Source of the DNA: Actinoplanes lutulentus
GTDB lineage: Bacteria > Actinomycetota > Actinomycetes > Mycobacteriales > Micromonosporaceae
Direction: 5' to 3'
DNA length: 64,000 nucleotides
NCBI RefSeq assembly: GCF_003259845.1
Contig: NZ_QLMJ01000031.1
Location: 1 to 64,000, forward strand
In this document: positions 17,514 to 25,118 of the stretch, piece by piece
Layout: every line of letters starts with the position of its first letter
How positions within the stretch are numbered: the stretch's first letter is position 1
Notes under the pieces: model-generated
Database searches by the model: none
Told to the model about the DNA's origin: nothing
The model's input: only the letters and a program-made list of their open reading frames with translations
Translations under genes and position numbers: made by a program

Positions 17514-18248
17514 GTGCCTGTCGACCGTACCCAAAGAATCTCTCGCCGGCGCCTGGGGTTGCTCCTGGGCGCTGTCGTCGTGGTGCTCGTCGCGGTCAAC
17601 GTGGCAAACAAGTACGGCCCGGCGGGCACCGGCCTCGTCGCCGGTCCACTGGTCGCGCTCGGGCTGCTGCTGCTCGGCCGCCGTGCCGGCCTGACCTGGC
17701 ACGACCTGGGCCTTTCCCGGCGGACCCTGACGCGCGGCTCCAAGTACGCGGTGGGCGCGATCCTGGCGGTGGCCGTCGTCTACGGGATCGCCGCGGCGGT
17801 GCCGGCGACCCGGCCGGCGTTCCAGGACGGGCGGTACGACCTTCAGCTGAGTGCCGTCCTGCAGACCGCGTTCCTGGTGATTCCTTTCGGAACCGTGCTG
17901 CTGGAAGAGGTCGCTTTCCGCGGAGTGCTGCACGGGCTGGTCAACCGGCATCGCGGCGCCGTGTGGGCCAGTGTCGTGTCATCGGTGCTGTTCGGGCTCT
18001 GGCACATCCTGCCGTCGCTGCGGCTGGCCGAGGCGAACCAGGCCGTCGGCGCGGCGGTGGGCAGCGGGATGGGCGGGCAGATCCTGGCCGTGGCCGGGGC
18101 GGTCGGGTTCACCGCGCTGGCCGGGCTTCTGTTGTGTGAGCTGCGGCGGCGCAGTGGGAGTCTGCTCGCGGCGGCGGCTCTGCACTGGGCCACCAACGGG
18201 ATGGGGCTGCTCGTCGGGGCGGCGCTTGCCACGGTGCAATTCAGCTGA
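17514..18248 (+). CDS. CPBP-family intramembrane metalloprotease
   Basis: The 244-residue membrane protein has the CPBP (CAAX protease/Abi) motifs: EEVAFRG near residue 130, FGLWH near 162 and ALHWATN near 225. These glutamate and histidine residues form the membrane-embedded active site. About seven hydrophobic segments are visible. Members cleave membrane proteins or peptides, and some act in bacteriocin immunity. The start is a GTG at 17514. It is followed 55 nt later by a deaminase gene, probably in a separate unit. Confidence 0.88.
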   Translation: MPVDRTQRISRRRLGLLLGAVVVVLVAVNVANKYGPAGTGLVAGPLVALGLLLLGRRAGLTWHDLGLSRRTLTRGSKYAVGAILAVAVVYGIAAAVPATRPAFQDGRYDLQLSAVLQTAFLVIPFGTVLLEEVAFRGVLHGLVNRHRGAVWASVVSSVLFGLWHILPSLRLAEANQAVGAAVGSGMGGQILAVAGAVGFTALAGLLLCELRRRSGSLLAAAALHWATNGMGLLVGAALATVQFS

Positions 18249-18303
18249 GTTCGGGGGTCGTTTACGCGTACCCTCGCAAGGTTTTTGATGGTGTGATGAT
18301 CTT

Positions 18304-18795
18304 ATGACTCTGGTGACATCGGGTGAGATCACGGCAGCGGACGAGGCGTTTCTGGAGCGGGCGATCGCGCTCGCGTGGGACGCGCGTAACGGGGGCAATC
18401 ACCCGTTTGGATCGCTGCTGGTGACCGCGGATGGTGCGGTGCTGGAGGCGCTGAACAGTGTCGTGACCGGTTCTGATCCGACGGGGCATGCCGAGACGAA
18501 CCTGGTGCGTCTCGCCGGTGGGCTTTCCGCTGATGTTCGCGCCAGCAGCGTGCTCTACACGAGCACCGAGCCATGTGCGATGTGTGCGGGAGCGATCTAC
18601 TGGTCGGGGATCGGGCGGGTGGTGTTCGCGCTGTCCGAAGCTGATCTGGCCGCGATGGTCGACGAGGAGGACGGTGTGCCGCCGCTGAGGCTGCCGTCGC
18701 GCGAGGTTTTCGGGCGGGGTGGGCGGCCGATCGTGGTGGACGGGCCGGCGCCGCTGCCGAGTGCGGCCGCGGTGCATCACGGGTTCTGGGATTAG
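18304..18795 (+). CDS. nucleoside/guanine deaminase-like enzyme (CDA fold)
   Basis: The 163-residue product has the zinc site of the cytidine-deaminase superfamily: HAE in GHAETNLVR and PCAMC in STEPCAMCAGAIYWSGI. Length and the C-terminal extension fit guanine deaminase/CMP-type enzymes better than the tRNA deaminase TadA. The reaction is hydrolytic deamination of a base or nucleoside; the substrate is uncertain. It converges with the LysR gene with a 9-nt gap. Confidence 0.88.
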   Translation: MTLVTSGEITAADEAFLERAIALAWDARNGGNHPFGSLLVTADGAVLEALNSVVTGSDPTGHAETNLVRLAGGLSADVRASSVLYTSTEPCAMCAGAIYWSGIGRVVFALSEADLAAMVDEEDGVPPLRLPSREVFGRGGRPIVVDGPAPLPSAAAVHHGFWD

Positions 18796-18804
18796 GCTTC
18801 TTTT

Positions 18805-19704
18805 TCAGTATTCGCTGGTTGTCGACGTGTGGGCCGGGACCAGGTCGAGGAATTCGCGCAGGGCGCGGCTCGGCGGGATCGTCGCCGGGCGGGCCAGGGC
18901 GAGGGTCCACGGTGTGGCGGGCGGGTCCAGGTCGACCGGGACGACGCGGGCGGTTGCCTCGGCGCGCAGCGGTGGGACGAGGGCGATGCCGAGGCCGGCT
19001 TCGACGAAACGCGGCACGGTCGTCAGGTCGGTGACCTCGACGACGATCGTCCGGGTGAGGCCGGCCCGGCGGAAGTCGTTGTCGGAGCGGACCCGGTTGC
19101 AGTAACCGGCCGGCAGGTCGACGAACTCCTCGTCCTGCAGCGACGCGGGATCGACGCTCGTTGACCCCGCGAGATGATGGAATTCGGACACGAGTAGTCG
19201 TGGATGGAACGTCGCCAGCGGTGTCAGGTCGATGCCGTCGATGCCGAGGGTGTCCACGCCGACGAAGGCCACGTCGAGACGGTGGTCGCGGAGTTTGTCC
19301 AGGAGGCCGGAGCTTCCTTCGGCTGCCACGGTCATGGTCAGGCGTACCCCGGAATGGCGCTTGCGAAAGTCTCCGGCCAGGCCCGGCAGATCGACGGCCG
19401 TCAGGCCGGAGAGGGTGCCGACGCGGAGGTTGCCGCGCAGTCCCAGGCTGACGCCACCGACTGCCGCGCGTGCCGTTTCCAGCTGGTCGAGGGCGTTTTT
19501 CGCCTCCGGCAGCAGCGCGCGGCCGGCCTCGGTGAGCGCGACCCGGGTGGAGCTGCGGTCGAACAGTGCGGCGCCGAGGTCGCGTTCGAGCGCACGGATG
19601 CTCGCGGAGACCGTGGACTGGACGGCGTGGGTGCGCTGCGCCGCCCGGGTGAAGCTGAGCTCCTCGGCGACCGCGACGAAGAATTCCAGCTGTCGCTGCT
19701 CCAT
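18805..19704 (-). CDS. LysR-family regulator
   Basis: The 299-residue product has the LysR helix-turn-helix at residues 1-60 (LEFFVAVAEELSFTRAAQ, then STVSASIRALERDLG) and the two-lobed effector-binding domain after it. It is divergent from an NAD-dependent epimerase gene with 78 bp between the starts and is probably its regulator. The effector is unknown. Confidence 0.93.
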   Translation of the reverse strand: MEQRQLEFFVAVAEELSFTRAAQRTHAVQSTVSASIRALERDLGAALFDRSSTRVALTEAGRALLPEAKNALDQLETARAAVGGVSLGLRGNLRVGTLSGLTAVDLPGLAGDFRKRHSGVRLTMTVAAEGSSGLLDKLRDHRLDVAFVGVDTLGIDGIDLTPLATFHPRLLVSEFHHLAGSTSVDPASLQDEEFVDLPAGYCNRVRSDNDFRRAGLTRTIVVEVTDLTTVPRFVEAGLGIALVPPLRAEATARVVPVDLDPPATPWTLALARPATIPPSRALREFLDLVPAHTSTTSEY

Positions 19705-19782
19705 GAGCAGGAACTATAGCCAACTGCGATGACAGGTATGAACAGCATTCGTTGGACACGATGAGTCTCGGGCTTCAGGCTG

Positions 19783-20619
19783 TTGAGCGTGAAGATTCTG
19801 CTGACCGGGTCGACCGGTTACATCGGTTCTGCTGTCCGTGCCGCGCTGCTTGCCAAGGGGCATGCGGTGACCGCTTTGGTGAGGTCTTCCTCTTCCTCTC
19901 CTGAGGGGGAGGTTGTCGGGGACATGGGGGATTCCGGGTTGGTGCGCTCGCTGGCCGCCACCCATCAAGCGGTGATCAACGTGGCGGCTCCGGGTGCTGA
20001 GGTGGAGGCGTCCTTCGCGGACGCGGTGCTCGACGCCGGACCGGAAGTGTTCATCCGGACCGGTGGCGTGTGGGTGCACGGCGCCGGTGATGCGATCACC
20101 GAGGAGACGCCGCTGGACGCGCCGGCGCTGGTCGCCTGGCGGGAGAAGGTCGACCAGCGTGCCCTGGCCGCGCCGGGGATTCGGTCGGTGCTGATCGAGC
20201 CGGGGATCGTTTACGGCCACGGCGGGGGGATTGCTCGTCTTGTCGTGGGTGCTTCGCGGACCGATGAAGGACTGACGCTGATCGGCGACGGGACGCAGCA
20301 CTGGGCGACGGTGCACGTTGATGATCTGGCTGAGCTTTATGTGCTGGCGCTGGAGAAGGCGCCGGCCGGGTCGACGTTCATCGGGGTGAGCGGTGTGAAC
20401 CCGACGGTGCGGGAGCTGGGCGAGGCGGCCAGCTCGCGGCTGGGCCTCGGCGGGCGAGTGGTGGCGGAGGACCCGGCCGCGACGGTGGCGCGGCTGGGCG
20501 ATTTTGGGGCGGCGCTGCTGGTGTCGCAGCAGGCCACGGGGGAGAAGGCACGCCGGGTGCTGGGCTGGGCGCCGTCGCGGGCGTCGCTGGTGGAGGAGAT
20601 CGCCGCGGGCGGCTACTGA
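19783..20619 (+). CDS. NAD-dependent epimerase/dehydratase family protein
   Basis: The 278-residue product is an extended-type short-chain dehydrogenase with the N-terminal NAD loop LLTGSTGYIGSAV and later GIVYGHGGG in place of a standard YxxxK. The exact start is uncertain: a TTG at 19783 or a GTG at 19789 both fit. It is divergent from the LysR gene and probably controlled by it. Its stop codon lies inside the first unit of a perfect 22-bp tandem duplication. Confidence 0.85.
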   Translation: MSVKILLTGSTGYIGSAVRAALLAKGHAVTALVRSSSSSPEGEVVGDMGDSGLVRSLAATHQAVINVAAPGAEVEASFADAVLDAGPEVFIRTGGVWVHGAGDAITEETPLDAPALVAWREKVDQRALAAPGIRSVLIEPGIVYGHGGGIARLVVGASRTDEGLTLIGDGTQHWATVHVDDLAELYVLALEKAPAGSTFIGVSGVNPTVRELGEAASSRLGLGGRVVAEDPAATVARLGDFGAALLVSQQATGEKARRVLGWAPSRASLVEEIAAGGY

Positions 20620-20660
20620 TCCTGCGGGTCGGGCAGTTTGATCCTGCGGGTCGGGCAGTT
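20617..20660. repeat. perfect 22-bp tandem duplication across a stop codon
   Basis: Two identical 22-nt units (20617-20638 and 20639-20660) begin TGATCCTGCGGG. The first begins with the TGA stop of the epimerase gene. It is a simple local duplication, probably by slippage. It has no obvious regulatory role but could vary in copy number between strains. Confidence 0.9.
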
Positions 20661-20707
20661 GTTTCGAAAAGGTTGAGTTGTGTGTCGTGGAGATTGCAGG
20701 ATATCGA

Positions 20708-20721
20708 TGGGAGCGCTCCCG
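20708..20721. promoter_or_regulatory. CebR/CelR operator upstream of the cellulase
   Basis: TGGGAGCGCTCCCG matches 13 of 14 positions of the TGGGAGCGCTCCCA palindrome that the LacI-family regulators CebR (Streptomyces) and CelR (Thermobifida) bind before cellulase and cellobiose-uptake genes. It ends 32 nt before the cellulase start. Cellobiose or cellotriose would be expected to relieve repression. The regulator itself is not in the window. Confidence 0.9.
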
Positions 20722-20741
20722 AATCCCCGATCCCCGCTCCC

Positions 20742-20756
20742 GGAGGAGTCCTTGTG
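20742..20756 (+). promoter_or_regulatory. ribosome-binding site that sets the cellulase GTG start
   Basis: GGAGGAG at 20742-20748 precedes a GTG at 20754. The GTG begins a basic n-region followed by a hydrophobic core, as expected of a signal peptide. The earlier in-frame ATG lies upstream of the CebR box and is not used. Confidence 0.85.
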
Positions 20757-22733
20757 TTCCAGCGCAGAGGAAGGAAACGCCTGGCCGCGGCGGTTGCCGC
20801 CGTGGCTCTGGCGTTGACCGGTGGTCAAGCTTTTCCGGCGGCTGCTCCGGCTGCTCCGGCGGCGGCTTCGGCGGCTTTGCAGGCGACGGCTTTTGAGGCG
20901 GCGGCTGCGCCGGGCAGTGACTGGCTGCATGTTGACGGGAATCAGATCGTCGACGCGGCGGGGAACCCGGTGTGGCTGACCGGGGTGAACTGGTTCGGCT
21001 TCAACGCGTCGGAGCGTGTCTTCCACGGGCTCTGGTCGGCGAACATCACCGAGATCACCCGGTCGATGGCTCAGCGCGGCATCAACATCGTGCGGGTGCC
21101 GATCTCCACTCAGCTGCTGCTGGAGTGGAAAGCCGGCACGTTCGGCACGGTCAACGTCAACACGTACGCGAACCCGGAACTGACCGGCAAGAACAGTCTC
21201 CAGATCTTCGACTACTGGCTCGCGCTCTGCGAGCAGTACGGGATCAAGGTCCTGCTGGACGTGCACAGCGCCGAGGCCGACAACTCCGGGCACATCCACC
21301 CGGTCTGGTACAAGGGCACGATCACGCCGGAGCTGTACTACCAGGCGTGGGAGTGGGTCACGGCCCGATACAAGGCCAACGACACGATCGTCGCGATGGA
21401 CCTGAAGAACGAGCCGCACGGGACTCCCGGCACCACGCCGCGCGCCAAGTGGGACAACTCCACCGACGTCGACAACTGGAAGTACACGGCCGAGACCGCG
21501 GCGAAGCGGATCCTCGCCATCAACCCCGAGGTTCTCGTGCTGGTCGAGGGGCAGGAGGTCTACCCCCGTGAGGGCGAGACCTGGAGCTCACCGAACACCG
21601 ACCCCGACCTGTCGCCGAACTACTACTACAACTGGTGGGGTGGCAACCTGCGCGGCGTCCGCGACTACCCGATCAACCTGGGCGCCAACCAGGACCAGCT
21701 CGTCTACTCGCCGCATGACTACGGGCCGCTCGTGTTCAACCAGCCCTGGTTCGACAAGCCGTTCGACAAGACCTCGCTGACCAACGACGTGTGGCGGCCG
21801 AACTGGCTCTACATCCACGAGAACGACACGGCGCCGCTGCTGATCGGCGAGTGGGGCGGGCGGCTCGGCCAGGACGAGCGGCAGGACCGCTGGATGACCG
21901 CGCTGCGCGACCTGATCGTCGAGCACCGGCTGCACCAGACGTTCTGGGTGCTCAACCCGAACTCCGGCGACACCGGCGGCCTGCTGCTCGACGACTGGAA
22001 GACGTGGGACGAGCAGAAGTACGCGCTGCTCAAGCCGGCCCTCTGGCAGCAGAGCGGCAAGTTTGTCAGCCTCGACCACGAGGTGGCGCTCGGCGGTGCG
22101 GGCAGCACGACCGGGATCAGCCTGAGTGCCGCCTACGGTTCGGCGGACACCGTCGCGCCCAGCGTCCCCGGGCAGCCGGCGTCGTCGTCGATCACCTCAA
22201 CCGGGGTCACGCTGACCTGGGCCGCGTCCACCGACAACGTGGGCGTGACCTCGTACGACGTGCTGCGCGGCGGTTCAGTCGTCGCGACGGTCTCCGGCAC
22301 GACCTACAACGCGACCGGGCTGACGGCGAACACGGCGTACTCGTTCACCGTGCGAGCCCGGGACGCGGCCGGCAACGTCTCCGCGGCGTCCACGGCGCGC
22401 AGCGTCACCACGGCGGCCAGCGGAGGAGGCGGGGGCGATGGCGGCTGCACCGCCACGTACCGGACGACCAGCTCCTGGTCCGGTGGATTCCAGGCCGAGG
22501 TGACGGTACGCAACACGGGCACCGCCGCCGGGACAAGCTGGGTGGTGAACTGGACGTATCCGAGCGGAACCACGGTGGCCTCGCTGTGGAACGGCGTGCA
22601 GGGCACGCCGGCGGTGACGGTCCGCAACGCCGACCACAACGGCGCGCTGGCGGGCGGGGCGTCCGCGGCGTTCGGCCTGGTCGGCACGGGCACGGCAGCA
22701 ACACCAGCGACGGTGAGCTGCACTTTGTCATAA
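20754..22733 (+). CDS. secreted GH5 cellulase with FN3 and CBM2 domains
   Basis: The 659-residue product has a signal peptide (RRGRKR, then a hydrophobic alanine-rich core, about residues 1-40), a GH5 catalytic domain (about 55-430), a fibronectin III domain (about 465-550), a glycine-rich linker and a C-terminal CBM2 cellulose-binding domain from about 564 (CTATYRTTSSWSGGFQAEV start, ending TVSCTLS). Acid/base E220 lies in DLKNEPHG and nucleophile E366 in LIGEWGG. It should be an exported endo-beta-1,4-glucanase. A CebR box upstream implies cello-oligosaccharide induction. Confidence 0.95.
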   Translation: MFQRRGRKRLAAAVAAVALALTGGQAFPAAAPAAPAAASAALQATAFEAAAAPGSDWLHVDGNQIVDAAGNPVWLTGVNWFGFNASERVFHGLWSANITEITRSMAQRGINIVRVPISTQLLLEWKAGTFGTVNVNTYANPELTGKNSLQIFDYWLALCEQYGIKVLLDVHSAEADNSGHIHPVWYKGTITPELYYQAWEWVTARYKANDTIVAMDLKNEPHGTPGTTPRAKWDNSTDVDNWKYTAETAAKRILAINPEVLVLVEGQEVYPREGETWSSPNTDPDLSPNYYYNWWGGNLRGVRDYPINLGANQDQLVYSPHDYGPLVFNQPWFDKPFDKTSLTNDVWRPNWLYIHENDTAPLLIGEWGGRLGQDERQDRWMTALRDLIVEHRLHQTFWVLNPNSGDTGGLLLDDWKTWDEQKYALLKPALWQQSGKFVSLDHEVALGGAGSTTGISLSAAYGSADTVAPSVPGQPASSSITSTGVTLTWAASTDNVGVTSYDVLRGGSVVATVSGTTYNATGLTANTAYSFTVRARDAAGNVSAASTARSVTTAASGGGGGDGGCTATYRTTSSWSGGFQAEVTVRNTGTAAGTSWVVNWTYPSGTTVASLWNGVQGTPAVTVRNADHNGALAGGASAAFGLVGTGTAATPATVSCTLS

Positions 22734-22825
22734 CGCTGAGCGGCTCCCATGGGGGCGGCCGGGGGCGACGGCTGCACGGGTAAGGCCGCGCACGGGGGGT
22801 GAGCGCAGGTAGAACATTTGCGCCG

Positions 22826-22870
22826 GGCGGTGAACACACGCAGCACGCTTGTGCGTGCGCTCACCGCCCT
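22826..22870. terminator. bidirectional hairpin; palindrome family P4, copy a
   Basis: The outer arms GGGCGGTGA (22826-22834) and TCACCGCCC (22862-22870) enclose an inner hairpin GCACGC-TTGT-GCGTGC (22844-22859). It lies between the convergent cellulase and TetR genes, where a shared terminator is expected. The same outer and inner arms recur at 56206-56252, so it belongs to a dispersed palindrome family. Confidence 0.7.
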
Positions 22871-22894
22871 TCGCCTCCGGTTGGGTGGTGCTGG

Positions 22895-23506
22895 TCAGGT
22901 GATCGGTGGGGCGAAGGACTTCAACGAGCCCAGGATCAGGTCCAGCCCCAGCTCGAAGGCCCTGTCGGCCCGAGGCCGGCCCTCGCCTGCCGCCTCTATC
23001 GCTTTCACCAGGACCGGGGTTCTGGCGTTTGCCGGGTCCCACACCTGATCCGGGGCGGCGATGTCCAGCGCTGACCCGATCACAAAACTGTCCAGCACCG
23101 TGATCACATCGAGCAGCTGTGCCGTCGGGACTCCGGCCTCGCTCAACACCGTGGCTATGTCGTCGTACATGTGGACCACGTCCGGTGACGAGACCGTGTG
23201 GGCAGTCAGCATCGGGATCAGCCGGGGATGGCGGCCGAAGGCGTCCCGGTACTGCCGCAGCAGCGCACGCAGCGTGTCCATCCAGAAACCCGACGCGAGC
23301 AGCGCCGGGTCCTCGGTGAAGATCAGCGCTCGCATCGCTTCGATGATCTCGGTTTTGCCGGCCAGGTGGTTGTAGATCGAGGACGGGCGGACGGCCAGGG
23401 CGGCGGCTACCTCGCCGATCGTGAACTCGCCCTTTTTGTCCACCAAGGCCAGGGCTGCGGCGGCGATCTTTTCCACGGAGAGCTTCGGGGTGGCTGGTCT
23501 GCCCAT
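22895..23506 (-). CDS. TetR-family regulator of the divergent amine oxidase
   Basis: The 203-residue product has a TetR DNA-binding domain (FTIGEVAAALAVRPSSIYNHLAGKTEII spans the helix-turn-helix, residues 28-55) and a TetR_C_1-like ligand domain. It is divergent from the short ORF and amine oxidase genes, and a perfect operator-like palindrome lies between (23551-23569). Autoregulation together with control of the oxidase is likely. The ligand could be an amine, which is inference. Confidence 0.9.
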   Translation of the reverse strand: MGRPATPKLSVEKIAAAALALVDKKGEFTIGEVAAALAVRPSSIYNHLAGKTEIIEAMRALIFTEDPALLASGFWMDTLRALLRQYRDAFGRHPRLIPMLTAHTVSSPDVVHMYDDIATVLSEAGVPTAQLLDVITVLDSFVIGSALDIAAPDQVWDPANARTPVLVKAIEAAGEGRPRADRAFELGLDLILGSLKSFAPPIT

Positions 23507-23550
23507 CGAGAGTCTCCTCTTGCCGATCCACGGGATAGGACACCATACTA

Positions 23551-23569
23551 AAACGAATGGCGTTCGTTT
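23551..23569. promoter_or_regulatory. TetR operator candidate AAACGAA-N5-TTCGTTT
   Basis: Perfect 7-nt arms with a 5-nt spacer stand between the divergent TetR gene and the 41-residue ORF/amine oxidase pair. The A/T-rich arms stand out from the surrounding sequence. The length and symmetry are typical of TetR operators. Confidence 0.75.
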
Positions 23570-23581
23570 AAGGTCGGAGTC

Positions 23582-23707
23582 ATGAGGATGAAGCCCAGCG
23601 GCGTGACGGCAAAAGCCGACCCCGACTTGGACCGGCGCAAAGACTGGCTTACCCTCGTCCCGTTCCTGCGCACCCGGCGCCCGGACACTTATGCGGGGTT
23701 GGCATGA
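23582..23707 (+). CDS. 41-residue ORF translationally coupled to the amine oxidase
   Basis: An ATG at 23582 opens a 41-codon frame (MRMKPSGVTAKADPDLDRR at the start, ending RPDTYAGLA) whose stop overlaps the amine oxidase start as ATGA. A second in-frame ATG at 23588 has better spacing from GGAG near 23575. It lies just after the TetR operator. The peptide is basic, has no membrane segment, and matches nothing I recognise. It could be a leader peptide that couples translation, or a genuine small protein. Confidence 0.5.
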   Translation: MRMKPSGVTAKADPDLDRRKDWLTLVPFLRTRRPDTYAGLA

Positions 23708-25077
23708 ACAGCATGAACAACAGTGATGACAACGTTGATGTGGTTGTGGTCGGCGCAGGCGTCACCGGCCTGACCGCCGCGGTACGGCTGCACGAAGCCG
23801 GCCGGAAAGTCGTCGTCCTGGAGGCCCGCGACCGGGTCGGCGGCCGGCTCTGGACCGAGACCGTCGACGGCGTACGCCTCGAGGTCGGCGGCCAGTGGGT
23901 CTCCCCGGACCAGACCGCGTTGCTCGGGATGCTCGACGAACTCGGGCTGGACACCTACGCCCGGCACCGTGAGGGCGAGTCGATCTACATCGGGCGCGAC
24001 GGGGTGCGGCGCACGTTCCTCGGCGAGGCGTTCCCGGTCAGTGACGCGACGTCGGCCGAGATGGAGCGGCTCACCAAGGAGCTCGACCGGCTGGCCGCGG
24101 AGATGGATCCGCTGTCGCCGTGGGAGCACCCGGACGCCGAGCGGCTGGACCGGATGTCGTTCGCGGCGTGGCTCGCCGAGCAGACCGAGGACGAGGAGGC
24201 CCGCGACAACATCGGGCTCTACATCGGCCCGGCGATGCTGACGAAGCCCACGCACGCGTTCTCCGCGCTGTCGGCCGTGCTGATGGCGGCGAGTGCCGGT
24301 GGTTTCAGCCACCTGGTCGACGCCGACTTCATCCTGGACCGCCGCGTCGTCGGTGGGTTGCAGCAGGTGCCGTTGCGGTTGTTCGAGCGCATCCCGGATC
24401 TGGTGCGCCTGTCGACGCCGGTCAGCCGGATCGACTGGTCCGACGACGGTGCGACAGTGCACGCCGGCGGCGAGTCCTGGCAGGCGCGGCACGTCGTGAT
24501 GGCGGTGCCGCCGACCCTGGTCAACCGGGTGCAGTTCAGCCCCGCACTCCCGCCGGTGCACGCTCAGATGCGCCAGCACCAGTCCTTCGGACTGGTCATC
24601 AAACTGCACATCACGTACGCGACGCCGTTCTGGCGCGCTCAAGGCCTTTCGGGTACGGCATTCAGCCCGTACGCGGTCGTCCATGAGGCCTACGACAACA
24701 GCAACGAGGACCTGCCGAGCGAGACCCGGGGGACCCTGGTCGGCTTCGTTTCCGACGAGAAGGCGGACGCTCTGCTCGGGTTGAGCGCGAGTGCGCGCCG
24801 GGACAAGGTGCTCGCCTCGCTGGCCGGGTATTACGGCACTGAGGCGCTGTCGCCGGTGGCGTATTACGAGAGCCCGTGGATGGCGGACGAGTGGACGGCC
24901 GGCGCTTACGCGACGAGCTTCGACATCGGGTCGCTGACGCGGTACGGGAAGCACCTGCGGCAGGACGTCGGCCCGGTCTCGTTCGCCAGCAGTGACATCG
25001 CCGGGCTGGGATTCCAGCACGTGGACGGGGCGATCCGGATGGGTTCGTCGATGTCCGAGCGCTTGCTGAGTTCCTGA
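23704..25077 (+). CDS. FAD-dependent amine oxidase (monoamine/putrescine oxidase type)
   Basis: The 457-residue product is a flavin-containing amine oxidase: dinucleotide loop VVVGAGVTGLTAAVRL and EARDRVGGRLWTE at the N-terminus, GGQWVSPDQ, and a C-terminal FAD-contacting segment including YATSFDIGSL and the final GLGFQHVDGAIRMGS. The family oxidises primary or polyamines to aldehydes with release of hydrogen peroxide and ammonia. It is coupled to the preceding 41-residue ORF and probably controlled by the divergent TetR. The aldehyde product could feed the aldehyde oxidoreductase elsewhere, which is speculation. Confidence 0.92.
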   Translation: MNSMNNSDDNVDVVVVGAGVTGLTAAVRLHEAGRKVVVLEARDRVGGRLWTETVDGVRLEVGGQWVSPDQTALLGMLDELGLDTYARHREGESIYIGRDGVRRTFLGEAFPVSDATSAEMERLTKELDRLAAEMDPLSPWEHPDAERLDRMSFAAWLAEQTEDEEARDNIGLYIGPAMLTKPTHAFSALSAVLMAASAGGFSHLVDADFILDRRVVGGLQQVPLRLFERIPDLVRLSTPVSRIDWSDDGATVHAGGESWQARHVVMAVPPTLVNRVQFSPALPPVHAQMRQHQSFGLVIKLHITYATPFWRAQGLSGTAFSPYAVVHEAYDNSNEDLPSETRGTLVGFVSDEKADALLGLSASARRDKVLASLAGYYGTEALSPVAYYESPWMADEWTAGAYATSFDIGSLTRYGKHLRQDVGPVSFASSDIAGLGFQHVDGAIRMGSSMSERLLSS

Positions 25078-25085
25078 AATCCGCC

Positions 25086-25110
25086 GGCTGGGGTGCTGTG
25101 CACCCCAGCC
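25086..25110. terminator. bidirectional terminator hairpin
   Basis: GGCTGGGGTGC and GCACCCCAGCC form a perfect 11-bp stem with a 3-nt loop. It lies between the convergent amine oxidase and rhamnose isomerase stops. There is no T tract, which is normal in high-GC actinomycetes. Confidence 0.85.
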
Positions 25111-25118
25111 GATCACGG

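Noticed and set aside
20673..20753. Upstream ATG for the cellulase
   Set aside because: It would put the CebR box inside the coding region and destroy the signal peptide arrangement; the GTG at 20754 has a good ribosome-binding site.
22826..22870. CRISPR-like repeat
   Set aside because: There is a single palindrome at the site, with no regular spacers.
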